DNA of 32,839 bases, taken from the NCBI GenBank assembly GCA_963205295.1, contig CAUJIY010000101.1:1-32839 (forward strand), in the 5' to 3' direction. Made by a program: the position numbers and the translations under genes. This document shows positions 7,473 to 15,832 of this stretch, in pieces (positions within the stretch are counted from its first letter, which is position 1; every line of letters starts with the position of its first letter). The notes beneath the pieces were generated by a model. It made no database searches, was not told where the DNA came from, and saw only the letters and a program-made list of their open reading frames with translations. The DNA is from Pseudomonadota bacterium. GTDB taxonomy: Bacteria; Pseudomonadota; Gammaproteobacteria; Steroidobacterales; GCA-2729495.

Positions 7473-8474
7473 GTGATCCAGCAGACCATCAAGTTCTACC
7501 AGACCGGAACCTTCACGGTCGGCAACCGCCTGCTCGACGAGAGCCAGCGCTCCGTGCAGGCCAACATGGAGCGCACCAACTCGCTCAACTCCGGGCATCG
7601 CGCCTGCCAGGGCTGTGGCGAGGCCCTCGGCGCACGCTACGCCATCGACGCTGCCATGCGCGCGACCGGCAACCGCCTGATCGCGGTCAACGCCACGGGG
7701 TGCCTCGAGGTGTTCTCGACCCCGTATCCGGAAAGCTCGTGGCAGATTCCCTGGATCCACTCGCTGTTCGGCAATGCCGCGGCCGTGGCGTCCGGAATAG
7801 CGGCCGCGCTGCGCATGCGCGGCCAGGACGACGTGCGCGTCATCGCCCAAGGCGGCGACGGCGGCACTACCGACATAGGCTTCGGCTGTCTGTCCGGCAT
7901 GTTCGAGCGCAACGACGACGTGCTCTACCTCTGCTACGACAACGAGGCCTACATGAACACCGGCGTGCAGCGTTCGAGCGCCACGCCACCCACCGCGCGC
8001 ACCGCCACGACCATGGCCGTGGGCGATGAGCCCGGCAATCCGTTCGGCACGGGCAAGAACGTGCCACTGATCGCGATGGCGCACCACATCCCCTACGTCG
8101 CAACCGCCACCGTCGCCAACCTGCGCGACCTCGAAGCCAAGGTGACGAAGGCGATGGCGCTGCGCGGTGCCCGCTACATCCACATCCACGTCCCCTGCCC
8201 GCTCGGCTGGGGCTCGGATCCCGCGCTCACCATCCGCATCGCGCGCCTGGCGGTGGAGTCGGGCCTGTTCCCGCTGTTCGAGGCGGCGCACGGCGAGCTG
8301 ACCAGCCGCACATTCATCCGCCGGCGGGTGCCGGCAGCCGAGTACCTGCGCCTGCAGAAGCGCTTTGCGCACCTGTTCACCGCGGGTGCGGAGGCGCAAC
8401 TCGCGCGCGTCCAGGCAATCGCCGACCGCAACATCGAGCGCTTCGGCCTGCTCGCACCGGAGAGCGCATCGTGA
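7473..8474 (+). CDS. porB: Pyruvate:ferredoxin oxidoreductase, beta subunit (ThDP and [4Fe-4S])
   Basis: This 333-aa beta subunit binds the ThDP diphosphate. The motif begins GDGGTTDIG at residue 128 and ends with Asn157 in CYDNEAYMNTG. Four cysteines expected for the proximal [4Fe-4S] cluster are visible: C45 and C48 (ACQGCGEA), C77 (TGCLEVFS) and C242 (VPCPLGW). GCLEVFSTPYPESSWQIPWI fits pyruvate-type PorB better than 2-oxoglutarate types. The GTG start at 7473 has GGGAGCAGGGG just upstream, 18 nt after porA. Its TGA overlaps the next GTG by four bases. The substrate assignment as pyruvate is an inference from motif similarity. Confidence 0.92.
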   Translation: MIQQTIKFYQTGTFTVGNRLLDESQRSVQANMERTNSLNSGHRACQGCGEALGARYAIDAAMRATGNRLIAVNATGCLEVFSTPYPESSWQIPWIHSLFGNAAAVASGIAAALRMRGQDDVRVIAQGGDGGTTDIGFGCLSGMFERNDDVLYLCYDNEAYMNTGVQRSSATPPTARTATTMAVGDEPGNPFGTGKNVPLIAMAHHIPYVATATVANLRDLEAKVTKAMALRGARYIHIHVPCPLGWGSDPALTIRIARLAVESGLFPLFEAAHGELTSRTFIRRRVPAAEYLRLQKRFAHLFTAGAEAQLARVQAIADRNIERFGLLAPESAS

Positions 8475-10099
8475 ACAAGCCCTTCGCGATCACGCTCGAG
8501 GTCGGCTCCTCGCTCGCCAACAAGACCGGCTCGTGGCGCACGATGCGGCCCGAGTACCTCGACCGCCTGCCGCCCTGCAATGCGGCCTGCCCGGCGGGCG
8601 AGAACATCCAGTCCTGGCTCTATCACGCCGAGGGCGGCGACTACGAGAGCGCGTGGCGCGCGCTCGTCGCCGACAACCCGCTGCCGGCGATCATGGGCCG
8701 GGTCTGCTACCACCCCTGCGAAACGGCGTGCAACCGCGCGCTGCACGATGCAGCGGTCGGCATCAACTCCGTGGAACGCTTCCTCGGCGACGCAGCCCTG
8801 AAGAAGGGCTGGGCCTTCGCCCCGCCGGCAGCCGGGACCGGCAAGCGCGTGCTGGTGGTGGGTGCCGGCCCTTCCGGTCTCTCGGCCGCGTATCACCTGC
8901 GCCGCCTCGGCCACGCCGTGAAGATCGTCGAGGCCGGCCCCCTCGCCGGCGGCATGATGCGCTTTGGCATCCCCAAGTACCGGCTGCCGCGCGAGGTGCT
9001 CGACGGCGAGGTGCGCCGCATCCTCGATCTCGGCGTCGAGCTCGAACTCGGCCGCAAGGTCACCGACATCCGCGCCGAGATGGCGGCCGGCCGTTTCGAT
9101 GCCGCTTTCCTCGCCGTCGGCGCGCACATCGGCAAGCGCGCGTACATCCCGGCCGGCTCCGCGGCGCGCATGCTCGATGCGGTCTCGGTGTTGCGCGGCA
9201 TGGAAGGCGAAGACAAGCCCATGCTCGGCCGGCGCGTGGTCGTCTACGGCGGCGGCAACACCGCGCTCGACGTGGCACGCACCGCGCGCCGCCTCGGCGC
9301 GAGCGAGGCGATCATCGTCTACCGGCGCACGCGCGAGAAGATGCCCGCGCACGACTTCGAGGTGGAGGAAGCGTTGCAGGAAGGCGTGATGATCAAGTGG
9401 CTCTCGACCATCCGCAACATGGCCGACGAGGGCACGCTCACGGTCGAGAAGATGACGCTCGACGACAAGGGCTTTCCGCAGCCGACCGGTGAATTCGAGA
9501 CGCTGGAGGCCGACTCCCTCGTGCTCGCCCTCGGGCAGGACGTCGACCTGTCGCTGCTCGACGGCGTGCCGGGACTCGAGATCCGCGACGGCGTCGCCGT
9601 GGTCGGGCCCGACATGATGACGGGCTTCCCGGGCCTGTTCGCCGGCGGTGACATGGTGCCCTCGGAACGCACGGTGACGGTGGCGGTCGGCCACGGCAAG
9701 AAGGCCGCGCGCCACATCGACGCCTGGCTGCGCGACACCCGCCACGCGCCGCCGCCGAAGCACGAACTGGCCGCGTTCGACAAACTCAACACCTGGTACT
9801 ACAGCGACGCCTCGAAGACCGTGCGCCCCATGCTCGATGTCGCCCGGCGCAGCTCCACCTTCGACGAGGTGGTGCAGGGCCTCGACGAGAGCAACGCGCT
9901 GTTCGAAGCACGGCGCTGCCTGTCCTGCGGCAACTGCTTCGAGTGCGACAACTGCTACGGCGTGTGCCCGGACAACGCCATCATCAAGCTCGGCCCCGGC
10001 CAGCGCTACGAGATCAACTACGACTACTGCAAGGGCTGCGGCATCTGCGTCGAGGAGTGCCCCTGCGGGGCGATCAACATGGTGCCGGAGAAGATCTAG
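8471..10099 (+). CDS. GltD-like FAD/NAD(P) oxidoreductase fused to a 2x[4Fe-4S] ferredoxin (POR delta-equivalent)
   Basis: This 542-aa protein appears to join POR to NAD(P)H. The N-terminal Fer4_20-type domain has C36, C40, C79, C83 and C87. A first Rossmann motif, VVGAGPSGLSAAYHL (about 129-143), binds FAD, and a second, VVVYGGGNTALDVARTA (about 255), is for NAD(P)H, as in the glutamate synthase small subunit. GLFAGGD..ERTVTVAVGHGK completes the FAD fold. The C-terminal region carries clustered cysteines, CLSCGNCFECDNCYGVCP and CKGCGICVEECPCGAINMV, a ferredoxin-like module standing in for the separate PorD subunit, which is absent. GTG 8471 overlaps porB by four bases. The likely role is exchanging electrons between POR and NADP(H), possibly in both directions; this is inferred from architecture. 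No gltB is nearby, so it is not glutamate synthase. Confidence 0.88.
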   Translation: MNKPFAITLEVGSSLANKTGSWRTMRPEYLDRLPPCNAACPAGENIQSWLYHAEGGDYESAWRALVADNPLPAIMGRVCYHPCETACNRALHDAAVGINSVERFLGDAALKKGWAFAPPAAGTGKRVLVVGAGPSGLSAAYHLRRLGHAVKIVEAGPLAGGMMRFGIPKYRLPREVLDGEVRRILDLGVELELGRKVTDIRAEMAAGRFDAAFLAVGAHIGKRAYIPAGSAARMLDAVSVLRGMEGEDKPMLGRRVVVYGGGNTALDVARTARRLGASEAIIVYRRTREKMPAHDFEVEEALQEGVMIKWLSTIRNMADEGTLTVEKMTLDDKGFPQPTGEFETLEADSLVLALGQDVDLSLLDGVPGLEIRDGVAVVGPDMMTGFPGLFAGGDMVPSERTVTVAVGHGKKAARHIDAWLRDTRHAPPPKHELAAFDKLNTWYYSDASKTVRPMLDVARRSSTFDEVVQGLDESNALFEARRCLSCGNCFECDNCYGVCPDNAIIKLGPGQRYEINYDYCKGCGICVEECPCGAINMVPEKI

Positions 10100-10238
10100 C
10101 GCAGCGGCGTGGCGCCCGGGCGCAGGTCGCGGGCGAGGACTTTCTGACCCTGACCCCGAGACGCGCCCGGATGCAGGCCTCCTGCTGCACGGCGTCACCC
10201 TGTGCGGCGATTGATCTGGACGCCGGCCATCGTCCAAT

Positions 10239-10275
10239 CCCCGAGAGGTCGATTCCCGTCACGGTCTCGGGGAGG
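10239..10275 (+). promoter_or_regulatory. Inverted repeat overlapping the ribosome binding site of the Omp85-like gene
   Basis: CCCCGAGA (10239-10246) and TCTCGGGG (10265-10272) are perfect 8-bp arms around an 18-nt loop. The right arm runs into the GGGGAGG ribosome binding site (10269-10275) of the GTG at 10281, so folding would hide part of it. It could control translation or act as a weak terminator for the POR operon. A separate 12-bp palindrome, GCGCCCGGGCGC, lies at 10112-10123 right after the POR operon. Neither has a T-tract. Confidence 0.4.
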
Positions 10276-10280
10276 GCGCA

Positions 10281-12029
10281 GTGCACGAGTTCACGTGGTC
10301 AGGCCGCGCGCCCGGAAGGCACCGCACCTGGGTCTGTGCTGCCGCAGCGTTGCTGTCGCTCACGACCTCGCCCTGCCGAGCCGCGGATGATGGCTGGATC
10401 GCCACAGCCGCCCTGATGCCAGTCCGGCCGGACATAGCAGACGAGGTGCCGGCCGGTGCCACCCCCTGGTTGCCAACGCCGGAGCAACTCGAGGCTCGCC
10501 GGGCAGTAGTCGGCTCCGTGGCAATCAGTGTCGAGGAGATTTTCGACGAGGCCGATCCGCGCGAGGATGGGCTCCTCTACCGGCTGGCCAACGATCTGAA
10601 GATCCGCACCCGCGAGGGCACGATCCGGGAGGCGCTGCTGCTGCAGCCGGGTGACGCCTTCTCGGCGCAGAAGGCCGAGGAAAGCGCGCGTCTGCTGCGG
10701 GAGCGCGATTACCTCGCCGACGCCGAGGTGGTACCGGCGCGCTACGACTCTGAAACCAATACCGTGGACATGCGCGTGCATGTGCGCGACGTGTGGACGC
10801 TGGAGCCCGGAATCGGGATCGGCCGCAAGGGCGGCACCAACAAGGCGCGACTGCGCATCGCCGATGAAAACCTGTTCGGCTTCGGGCAGAAGGTAGCACT
10901 CGGCTACTCGAGCGACGTCGACCGCTCGGGGGTCAACCTGCAGTTCATCGACCCCAACCTGTTCCACTCGTGGTGGAGCCTCGATACCGCCTATGCCGAC
11001 AACAGCGATGGCAGCAACGTCTACGTCGACATCGGACGACCATTCTTCTCGCTCGACTCACGCTGGAGTGCCGGCCTCTCGGCAAACACGCGCAGCGAGA
11101 TCACCCCGCTGTACACGCTAGGCGAGAAGGTCAGCGAGTTCGCGAGCCAGTACGACGATATCTCGGTGCAGGGCGGTATATCCAAGGGCCTGGTCGACGG
11201 CTGGACCACGCGCTGGCTGGCCGGCTACCGCTACGATCGCGCGCGCTTCACGCCCGTGCCCGACAGCGAGTTCGCCACCGCGGACATACCCGACGATCGC
11301 ACCCTCTCCTATCCGTGGGTGGGGATCGAGATGATCGAGGATCAGTTCACCACCACCCGCAACCGCGACCAGATCGGCCGCATCGAGGACCTTTTCCTCG
11401 GCCGGCGCTTCCACGCAACCCTCGGCTTCGCCAGTCCTGCCCTCGGCTCGGATCGCAACGCGGGGATCTTCTCCGTGGGTGGCGGCATGAGCTACGCAGT
11501 AGGGGCACTCGGCGAGATGGATCTCGCGGCCAACTGGGAGGGACGCCTGGAATCAGGCGGCCTGGTCGATGCCGTCGCCGAGCTTTCCACGCGCTATTAC
11601 CACCGCTTCGACGAGAAAAATACGCTGATGACCTTCGTCGGTGCCGCACATGCCGATGACCTCACCGAAGACCGCCAGCTGCAGCTCGGTGGCGACAACG
11701 GTCTGCGCGGCTATCCGTTGCGCTACCAGACCGGCGACACCCGCCTGCAAGCCATCGTCGAGGAGCGCTACTACACCGACTGGTATCCATTCCGCCTGTT
11801 CCGGGTGGGCGCGGCGGCATTCGCGGATGTCGGGCGTATGTGGGGTGGCGACCCCGCCGTGACCGGGTCCCAGGAGTGGCTCGCCGACGTCGGCGTGGGC
11901 CTGCGTCTCGGCAATGCGCGTTCCGGGAGCGGCGGGAGCGTGCTGCACATCGATGTCGCCTTTCCGCTGAACGGTGCGCAGGACATCGGCTCCATGCAAC
12001 TGCTGCTGGAGGGACGGAAATCCTTCTAG
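10281..12029 (+). CDS. Omp85/TamA-like outer-membrane protein (POTRA region plus 16-strand barrel)
   Basis: This 582-aa protein starts at GTG 10281 behind GGGGAGG. It has a signal sequence (HRTWVCAAAALLSLTTSPCRAA-DD). The periplasmic part at residues about 70-175 resembles POTRA folds (IRTREGTIREALLLQPGDAF, LRERDYLADAEVVP, NTVDMRVHVRDVWTLEPG). A C-terminal Omp85 barrel includes the diagnostic lid-lock loop motif GGDNGLRGYPLRYQTGD (R-G-Y equivalent of VRGF) and ends with a terminal Phe (LLEGRKSF). The single short POTRA region and size point to a TamA/surface-antigen-like member rather than BamA; no skp, lpxD or bamA context is present. The cargo is unknown: membrane protein insertion or secretion are both possible. 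It appears monocistronic. Confidence 0.8.
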   Translation: MHEFTWSGRAPGRHRTWVCAAAALLSLTTSPCRAADDGWIATAALMPVRPDIADEVPAGATPWLPTPEQLEARRAVVGSVAISVEEIFDEADPREDGLLYRLANDLKIRTREGTIREALLLQPGDAFSAQKAEESARLLRERDYLADAEVVPARYDSETNTVDMRVHVRDVWTLEPGIGIGRKGGTNKARLRIADENLFGFGQKVALGYSSDVDRSGVNLQFIDPNLFHSWWSLDTAYADNSDGSNVYVDIGRPFFSLDSRWSAGLSANTRSEITPLYTLGEKVSEFASQYDDISVQGGISKGLVDGWTTRWLAGYRYDRARFTPVPDSEFATADIPDDRTLSYPWVGIEMIEDQFTTTRNRDQIGRIEDLFLGRRFHATLGFASPALGSDRNAGIFSVGGGMSYAVGALGEMDLAANWEGRLESGGLVDAVAELSTRYYHRFDEKNTLMTFVGAAHADDLTEDRQLQLGGDNGLRGYPLRYQTGDTRLQAIVEERYYTDWYPFRLFRVGAAAFADVGRMWGGDPAVTGSQEWLADVGVGLRLGNARSGSGGSVLHIDVAFPLNGAQDIGSMQLLLEGRKSF

Positions 12030-12157
12030 AGCGGCGTAACCGACGCCAATGGCAACCCGGTCAGGCTCAGTTCCGCGCTGGGCGACACAGGTTTCGACTA
12101 CATGAATTCAGCGGTCGTACCAGCCCAGGCCGTCCTGGCCGGCGCCAGACACCACGG
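12030..12157. other. Intergenic tail with coding-like composition
   Basis: The frame of the Omp85-like gene remains open past its TAG and reads SGVTDANGNPVRLSSALG.. for about 45 codons up to the PIN gene. Several codons there are AT-ending (gta, aat, agt, aca, tca), unlike the neighbours. It may be a decayed gene fragment or chance. No start signal is present. Confidence 0.25.
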
Positions 12158-12637
12158 CTACGCGTCATCGTACAGCGGCGGCAGCTCGTGGACGCGACCC
12201 TCCCCGGCGAGGAAGGGATTGACGATGCGCACGTTGCCGTAGTGCCGACCATGCTGGAAATCCTCGGATAGCAGCTCCGGCAGGCCATTGACCTCGGCGC
12301 AGGCCCACATCTGCGCGTCGAACCACGGCAGCCCGTAGAGCGCCGCGCCGCGCATGGCGGTCACCAGCGTCTCCCGTGACGGGTACAGCACAGGCAACTG
12401 CGCCATCAGATCGGCAGCTTCCACCAGCGCCTCGGCGATCGGCATCAGCGCCCGGCCGCGCAGGTTCTTCTGCGGCTTCGTCACCGCGGCCACGAATTCG
12501 ACGATGGCCTGGTGGGAAATCACCAGCGATTGCCGGCCGATCCCCTCCTCCAGCAGTCGCGTGGCGGTGCGCTGCCGCACCGGGTCACGCGGGTCGCAGC
12601 GATAGACCAGGACGTTCGTATCAACGAGGCTTGGCAC
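12158..12637 (-). CDS. PIN-domain protein, probable toxin (VapC-like ribonuclease)
   Basis: This 159-aa PIN-fold protein is a likely Mg-dependent endoribonuclease toxin. Acidic active-site residues appear in order: D in SLVDTNVLVYRCD at the N-terminus, E in SHQAIVEFVAAV, D in LPWFDAQMWACAE and D in LLSEDFQHG. I place the start at GTG 12637, which begins the protein two residues before the canonical V-D-T-N strand and overlaps the antitoxin 3' end by 17 bp; an ATG at 12688 would add a tail unlike PIN proteins. Its placement directly after an AbrB-type antitoxin gene defines a type II toxin-antitoxin pair. Confidence 0.85.
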   Translation of the reverse strand: MPSLVDTNVLVYRCDPRDPVRQRTATRLLEEGIGRQSLVISHQAIVEFVAAVTKPQKNLRGRALMPIAEALVEAADLMAQLPVLYPSRETLVTAMRGAALYGLPWFDAQMWACAEVNGLPELLSEDFQHGRHYGNVRIVNPFLAGEGRVHELPPLYDDA

Positions 12638-12914
12638 GGCTGTAGAGTTCGTCGCGCGTCCAGCCACGCCCGGCAGCGGCGCTGCCACCGGCGTTCAGGG
12701 CCTTGTCCCGCGCTTTCTGGCGCGTGCTGGCGGCACTGAACAGACGCAGACGTTCAGCCACGCTCAGTGTGTCGACCACACGCTTGCCTGCGGGGACGAC
12801 GCGGATCCCGTCACCGGCAGCGACAAACTCGATCTCGTCGCCGGGCGCAATCCCGAAGCGCTCTGCGATGCGCTTTGGAATCGTGACCTGCAACTTGCTG
12901 GTGACCTTGGCCAT
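12621..12914 (-). CDS. AbrB/MazE/SpoVT-type antitoxin and autorepressor
   Basis: This 97-aa protein has an N-terminal swapped-hairpin AbrB DNA-binding domain (KVTSKLQVTIPKRIAERFGI, then PGDEIEFVAAGDGIRVVPAG) and a C-terminal charged tail that would bind and neutralise the PIN toxin. ATG 12914 is preceded by TAAGG. The gene overlaps the downstream toxin start, ensuring coupled synthesis. A 25-bp palindrome covering the promoter lies 11 nt upstream and is the probable binding site for autoregulation. Confidence 0.86.
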   Translation of the reverse strand: MAKVTSKLQVTIPKRIAERFGIAPGDEIEFVAAGDGIRVVPAGKRVVDTLSVAERLRLFSAASTRQKARDKALNAGGSAAAGRGWTRDELYSRAKPR

Positions 12915-12925
12915 GCATCCTTACT

Positions 12926-12965
12926 CTGGCAAGGACATTTTCCTTGCCAGCGGCAATCAGGTCAA
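12926..12965 (-). promoter_or_regulatory. Promoter and palindromic operator of the toxin-antitoxin pair
   Basis: On the minus strand, TTGACC (12960-12965) and GAAAAT (12937-12942) are separated by 17 bp, a good sigma-70 promoter with a start near 12930. Directly over the -10 sits a perfect inverted repeat: CTGGCAAGGA (12926-12935), five bases, TCCTTGCCAG (12941-12950). A dimeric AbrB-type antitoxin, alone or with the PIN toxin, bound here would block RNA polymerase. The leader to the ATG at 12914 is only about 16 nt. Confidence 0.72.
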
Positions 12966-13052
12966 TGGCCGCGGGTGGCGGCACTGTGCGTCCCGCCCCA
13001 GTTACCATGCACCTGCCAGCACCGGCGCTGGCAGCCGCCGAGAGGTACGTCG

Positions 13053-15767
13053 ATGCAACCGGTCATGTCCTGGCTCACCCGGATCCTCATCCTCTGCACC
13101 ATCGGCGGCACCGGCACGACGCTGGCTGGAGAAACCCCGCCTCCTGGCCGCCTCGACGGCTCGGTACGCCCGCTCGCCTACCGGCTCGACCTCACCGTGC
13201 TGCCCGAGGAGCCGCGCTTCAGCGGCAGCGTCGAGATCGAGGTCGAGATCGGCGCACCACGCGACGTGATCTACCTGCACGGCAGCGGACTCGCCGTGAC
13301 GTCGGCGACCCTCACGCCGGCCGGCGGTGCGATCCACACCGGTCGCTACACCCAGATCGATCCGACCGGGGTGGCGAGCCTGGCGTTCGACACGCCGGTA
13401 CCGGCCGGCCGTGCGACCCTGCGCCTCGCCTGGAACGCACCGTTCAGCCGCCCGGGCGAAGGGCTGTACAAGTCCATGGTCGGCACCGACGCCTACGCCT
13501 TCACCCAGTTCCAGCCGATCGACGCGCGGCGCATGTTCCCCGGCTTCGACGAACCGGGCTTCAAGACGCCGTTCGACATCGCGGTGACCACCGCCAGCGA
13601 CAACGTCGTGGTCGGCAATGCGCCGGTGCGCCGCGAAAGCACCGCCGGCGAGGGACGCAAGCGCGTGGAGTTCGCCACCACGCTGCCGCTGCCGACCTAC
13701 CTCGTGGCGCTGGCGGTCGGACCACTCGACGTGGTCGAGGCGCCGGCGCTCCCGCCGAACGCGGTGCGCGACCACCCGCTGCCGCTGCGGGGTGTGGCCA
13801 CACGCGGCAAGGGACCGCGGCTCGCTTTCGCGCTCGCCAATACCCGCACCATCGTCGCCTGGCTCGAGGAGTACTTCGCCGTCGCCTTTCCGTACCCGAA
13901 GCTCGATCTCATCGCCTCCCCGGACGCCGGTGGCGGCATGGAGAATGCCGGAGCGATCATTTACGGCGACCCGCGCCTCCTGCTCGACGAGCATGCCTCG
14001 CTCGATCAACTGCGCGACTTCGGCGGTATCCACGCCCACGAGATCGCACACCAGTGGTTCGGCGACCTGGTGACGCCGAAGTGGTGGGACGACATCTGGC
14101 TGAACGAATCCTTCGCCAACTGGATGGGCTTCAAGGCGGCCGACGCCTGGCGCCCCGAGCTGAGGCTCGCCGTGGTGCCGGCCCTGCAGACGCCACCTGC
14201 CATGGAACTCGACAGCCGCATCGCCGCCCGCCAGGTACGCAACCCGGTGGCACGCAATGCCGAGATCGGCAACGCCTTCGACGCCATCACCTACCTCAAG
14301 GGCGGCGCGGTGCTCGGCATGTTCGAACACTGGCTGGGGTCGACAGCTTTCCGCGACGGCATTCGCCTGCACATGCAGCGCTTTGCGCACACGGTGGCCG
14401 ACGTCGAGGACTTCATGGGTTCGCTCGCGCAGGGCTCCCGCCGCCCTGACGTCGTGCCCGCATTCCGCAGCTTCATCGACCAGCCGGGCGTGCCGCTCGT
14501 CAGTGTGCGCGCCGACTGCAGCGCCGGGGACGCCGCGCTCGAGATCACGCAATCGCGTTACCTGCCACTCGGCTCGCGCGGCGATGCAAACCAGCGCTGG
14601 CAGCTGCTGCTGTGCGTGCGCTACGGCAACGCTGCCGGCGTGCAGCGGGAGTGCCGTCTCGTCACGACCGAACGCGAGCGCTGGCCACTCGCTGGCGGCG
14701 CCTGCCCGCAGTTCGTGATGCCGAACGCCGGCGGTGCCGGCTATTACCGTTTCGCACTCGATGCCGCAGGCTGGCGGGCGCTGGTCGCCAGCCTCGACCG
14801 GCTCGATGAGACCGAGGCGCTTGCCGTCGCCGACAGCCTGTCGGCGGCCTATCAGGCCGGGCGCATCGGCACGCCGGAATATCTCGAGACCGTCAGCCGG
14901 CTCGTCGCCTCACCCCACCCGCAGGTCGCGCTCGCTCCGGAGAGGAGCCTGATCCGGATGCGCGATACGCTGGCACCGGCCGCGCAGCGTCCGGCGGTGA
15001 TGGCGTACCTGCACCAACTCTACCGTCCGCGTCTCGACGGGCTCGGCGTCGCGGACCCGACCGCGCCCGCCAACTCGGCTGACGCAGTCGATCAGGCCCT
15101 GTTCCGCACGCGGCTCACCCGCCTGCTGGCGCTCGAGGCCGGCGATACGGCCCTCCTCGACTCGCTCGCGACCAGCGCGCGCCGCTACCTGCGCCTGGGC
15201 GAACCCGGTGGCGGCATCGATGCTACGGCGGTGGAGCCGGCGCTGGTCGATACCGCACTGCGCGCCGGCGTGCGCCAGCTCGGCCTGCCCTTCGTCGAGC
15301 TGCTGATCGAGCGCCTGCTCGCGTCGAACGACATCCAGTTCCGCAGCCAGGCGGCCGGTGCCCTCGGCAGCAGTGACGACCCGGCGGTCGGGGCGCGCTC
15401 GCGCGCGCTGCTGCTCGATGCACGGCTGCGCGGGCGCGAACCGACGACGATCGCGTTCGCGCTCGCCGATCGGCCGGCGCAGCGGCGCGCCATGTTCGAC
15501 TGGTTCGCCGCAAACCACGACGCCTTCATGGGCCGCATCTCGCGCTTCGGCTACCGCTGGCTGCCGCGTTTCGGTGCCGGCTTCTGCACGCTCGCCGAAC
15601 GCGACGAGGTGCGCGACGTGTTCACACCGCTGCTGCCGCGGCTGGAAGGCGCCGAGCGCACGCTGGCCGAGGCACTGGAAGGCATCGAGCTGTGCGCGGC
15701 ACTGGCCGACGCACGGCGCGACGAGGTGGGACGCTACTTCGGGGCAACGGCAGCGGGTCGCCACTGA
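13053..15767 (+). CDS. Secreted M1-family zinc aminopeptidase
   Basis: This 904-aa gluzincin removes N-terminal amino acids from peptides. ATG 13053 follows GAGAGG and begins a signal peptide (MQPVMSWLTRILILCTIGGT.. cleaved after ..TTLA), so the enzyme is exported. An N-terminal beta-saddle domain leads to the exopeptidase motif GGMENAGAI and the zinc site HEIAHQWFGDLVTPKWWDD followed by NESFANW (HExxH-x18-E). The large C-terminal helical (ERAP1_C-like) domain spans roughly residues 480-900. Length fits ERAP/ApN-like members. It is divergent from the toxin-antitoxin pair and shares a 138-bp upstream region with it. Confidence 0.93.
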   Translation: MQPVMSWLTRILILCTIGGTGTTLAGETPPPGRLDGSVRPLAYRLDLTVLPEEPRFSGSVEIEVEIGAPRDVIYLHGSGLAVTSATLTPAGGAIHTGRYTQIDPTGVASLAFDTPVPAGRATLRLAWNAPFSRPGEGLYKSMVGTDAYAFTQFQPIDARRMFPGFDEPGFKTPFDIAVTTASDNVVVGNAPVRRESTAGEGRKRVEFATTLPLPTYLVALAVGPLDVVEAPALPPNAVRDHPLPLRGVATRGKGPRLAFALANTRTIVAWLEEYFAVAFPYPKLDLIASPDAGGGMENAGAIIYGDPRLLLDEHASLDQLRDFGGIHAHEIAHQWFGDLVTPKWWDDIWLNESFANWMGFKAADAWRPELRLAVVPALQTPPAMELDSRIAARQVRNPVARNAEIGNAFDAITYLKGGAVLGMFEHWLGSTAFRDGIRLHMQRFAHTVADVEDFMGSLAQGSRRPDVVPAFRSFIDQPGVPLVSVRADCSAGDAALEITQSRYLPLGSRGDANQRWQLLLCVRYGNAAGVQRECRLVTTERERWPLAGGACPQFVMPNAGGAGYYRFALDAAGWRALVASLDRLDETEALAVADSLSAAYQAGRIGTPEYLETVSRLVASPHPQVALAPERSLIRMRDTLAPAAQRPAVMAYLHQLYRPRLDGLGVADPTAPANSADAVDQALFRTRLTRLLALEAGDTALLDSLATSARRYLRLGEPGGGIDATAVEPALVDTALRAGVRQLGLPFVELLIERLLASNDIQFRSQAAGALGSSDDPAVGARSRALLLDARLRGREPTTIAFALADRPAQRRAMFDWFAANHDAFMGRISRFGYRWLPRFGAGFCTLAERDEVRDVFTPLLPRLEGAERTLAEALEGIELCAALADARRDEVGRYFGATAAGRH

Positions 15768-15768
15768 A

Positions 15769-15783
15769 TCCGCCGCTGGCGGA
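15769..15783 (+). terminator. Short hairpin after the aminopeptidase gene
   Basis: TCCGCC-gct-GGCGGA directly follows the stop codon in the 65-bp convergent gap. The stem is perfect but short, and no T-run follows on either strand, so an intrinsic terminator role is uncertain. Confidence 0.3.
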
Positions 15784-15832
15784 CCCCTCCCGTCGACCAG
15801 GCAACGCAGCCGGAGTCAGGCACCGCCCGCGT

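Noticed and set aside
8471-10099. Glutamate synthase small subunit (gltD)
   Set aside because: There is an extra C-terminal ferredoxin, no gltB nearby, and a 4-bp overlap with porB; it belongs to the POR complex.
8174-10237. Long minus-strand open frames opposite the POR operon
   Set aside because: The sense strand encodes full, motif-complete PorB and GltD-like proteins with overlapping starts; the antisense frames show no domain.
10243-10262. tRNA-like T-arm (GGTCGATTCCCG)
   Set aside because: It lacks the full GTTC loop, and no anticodon or acceptor stem can be built around it.
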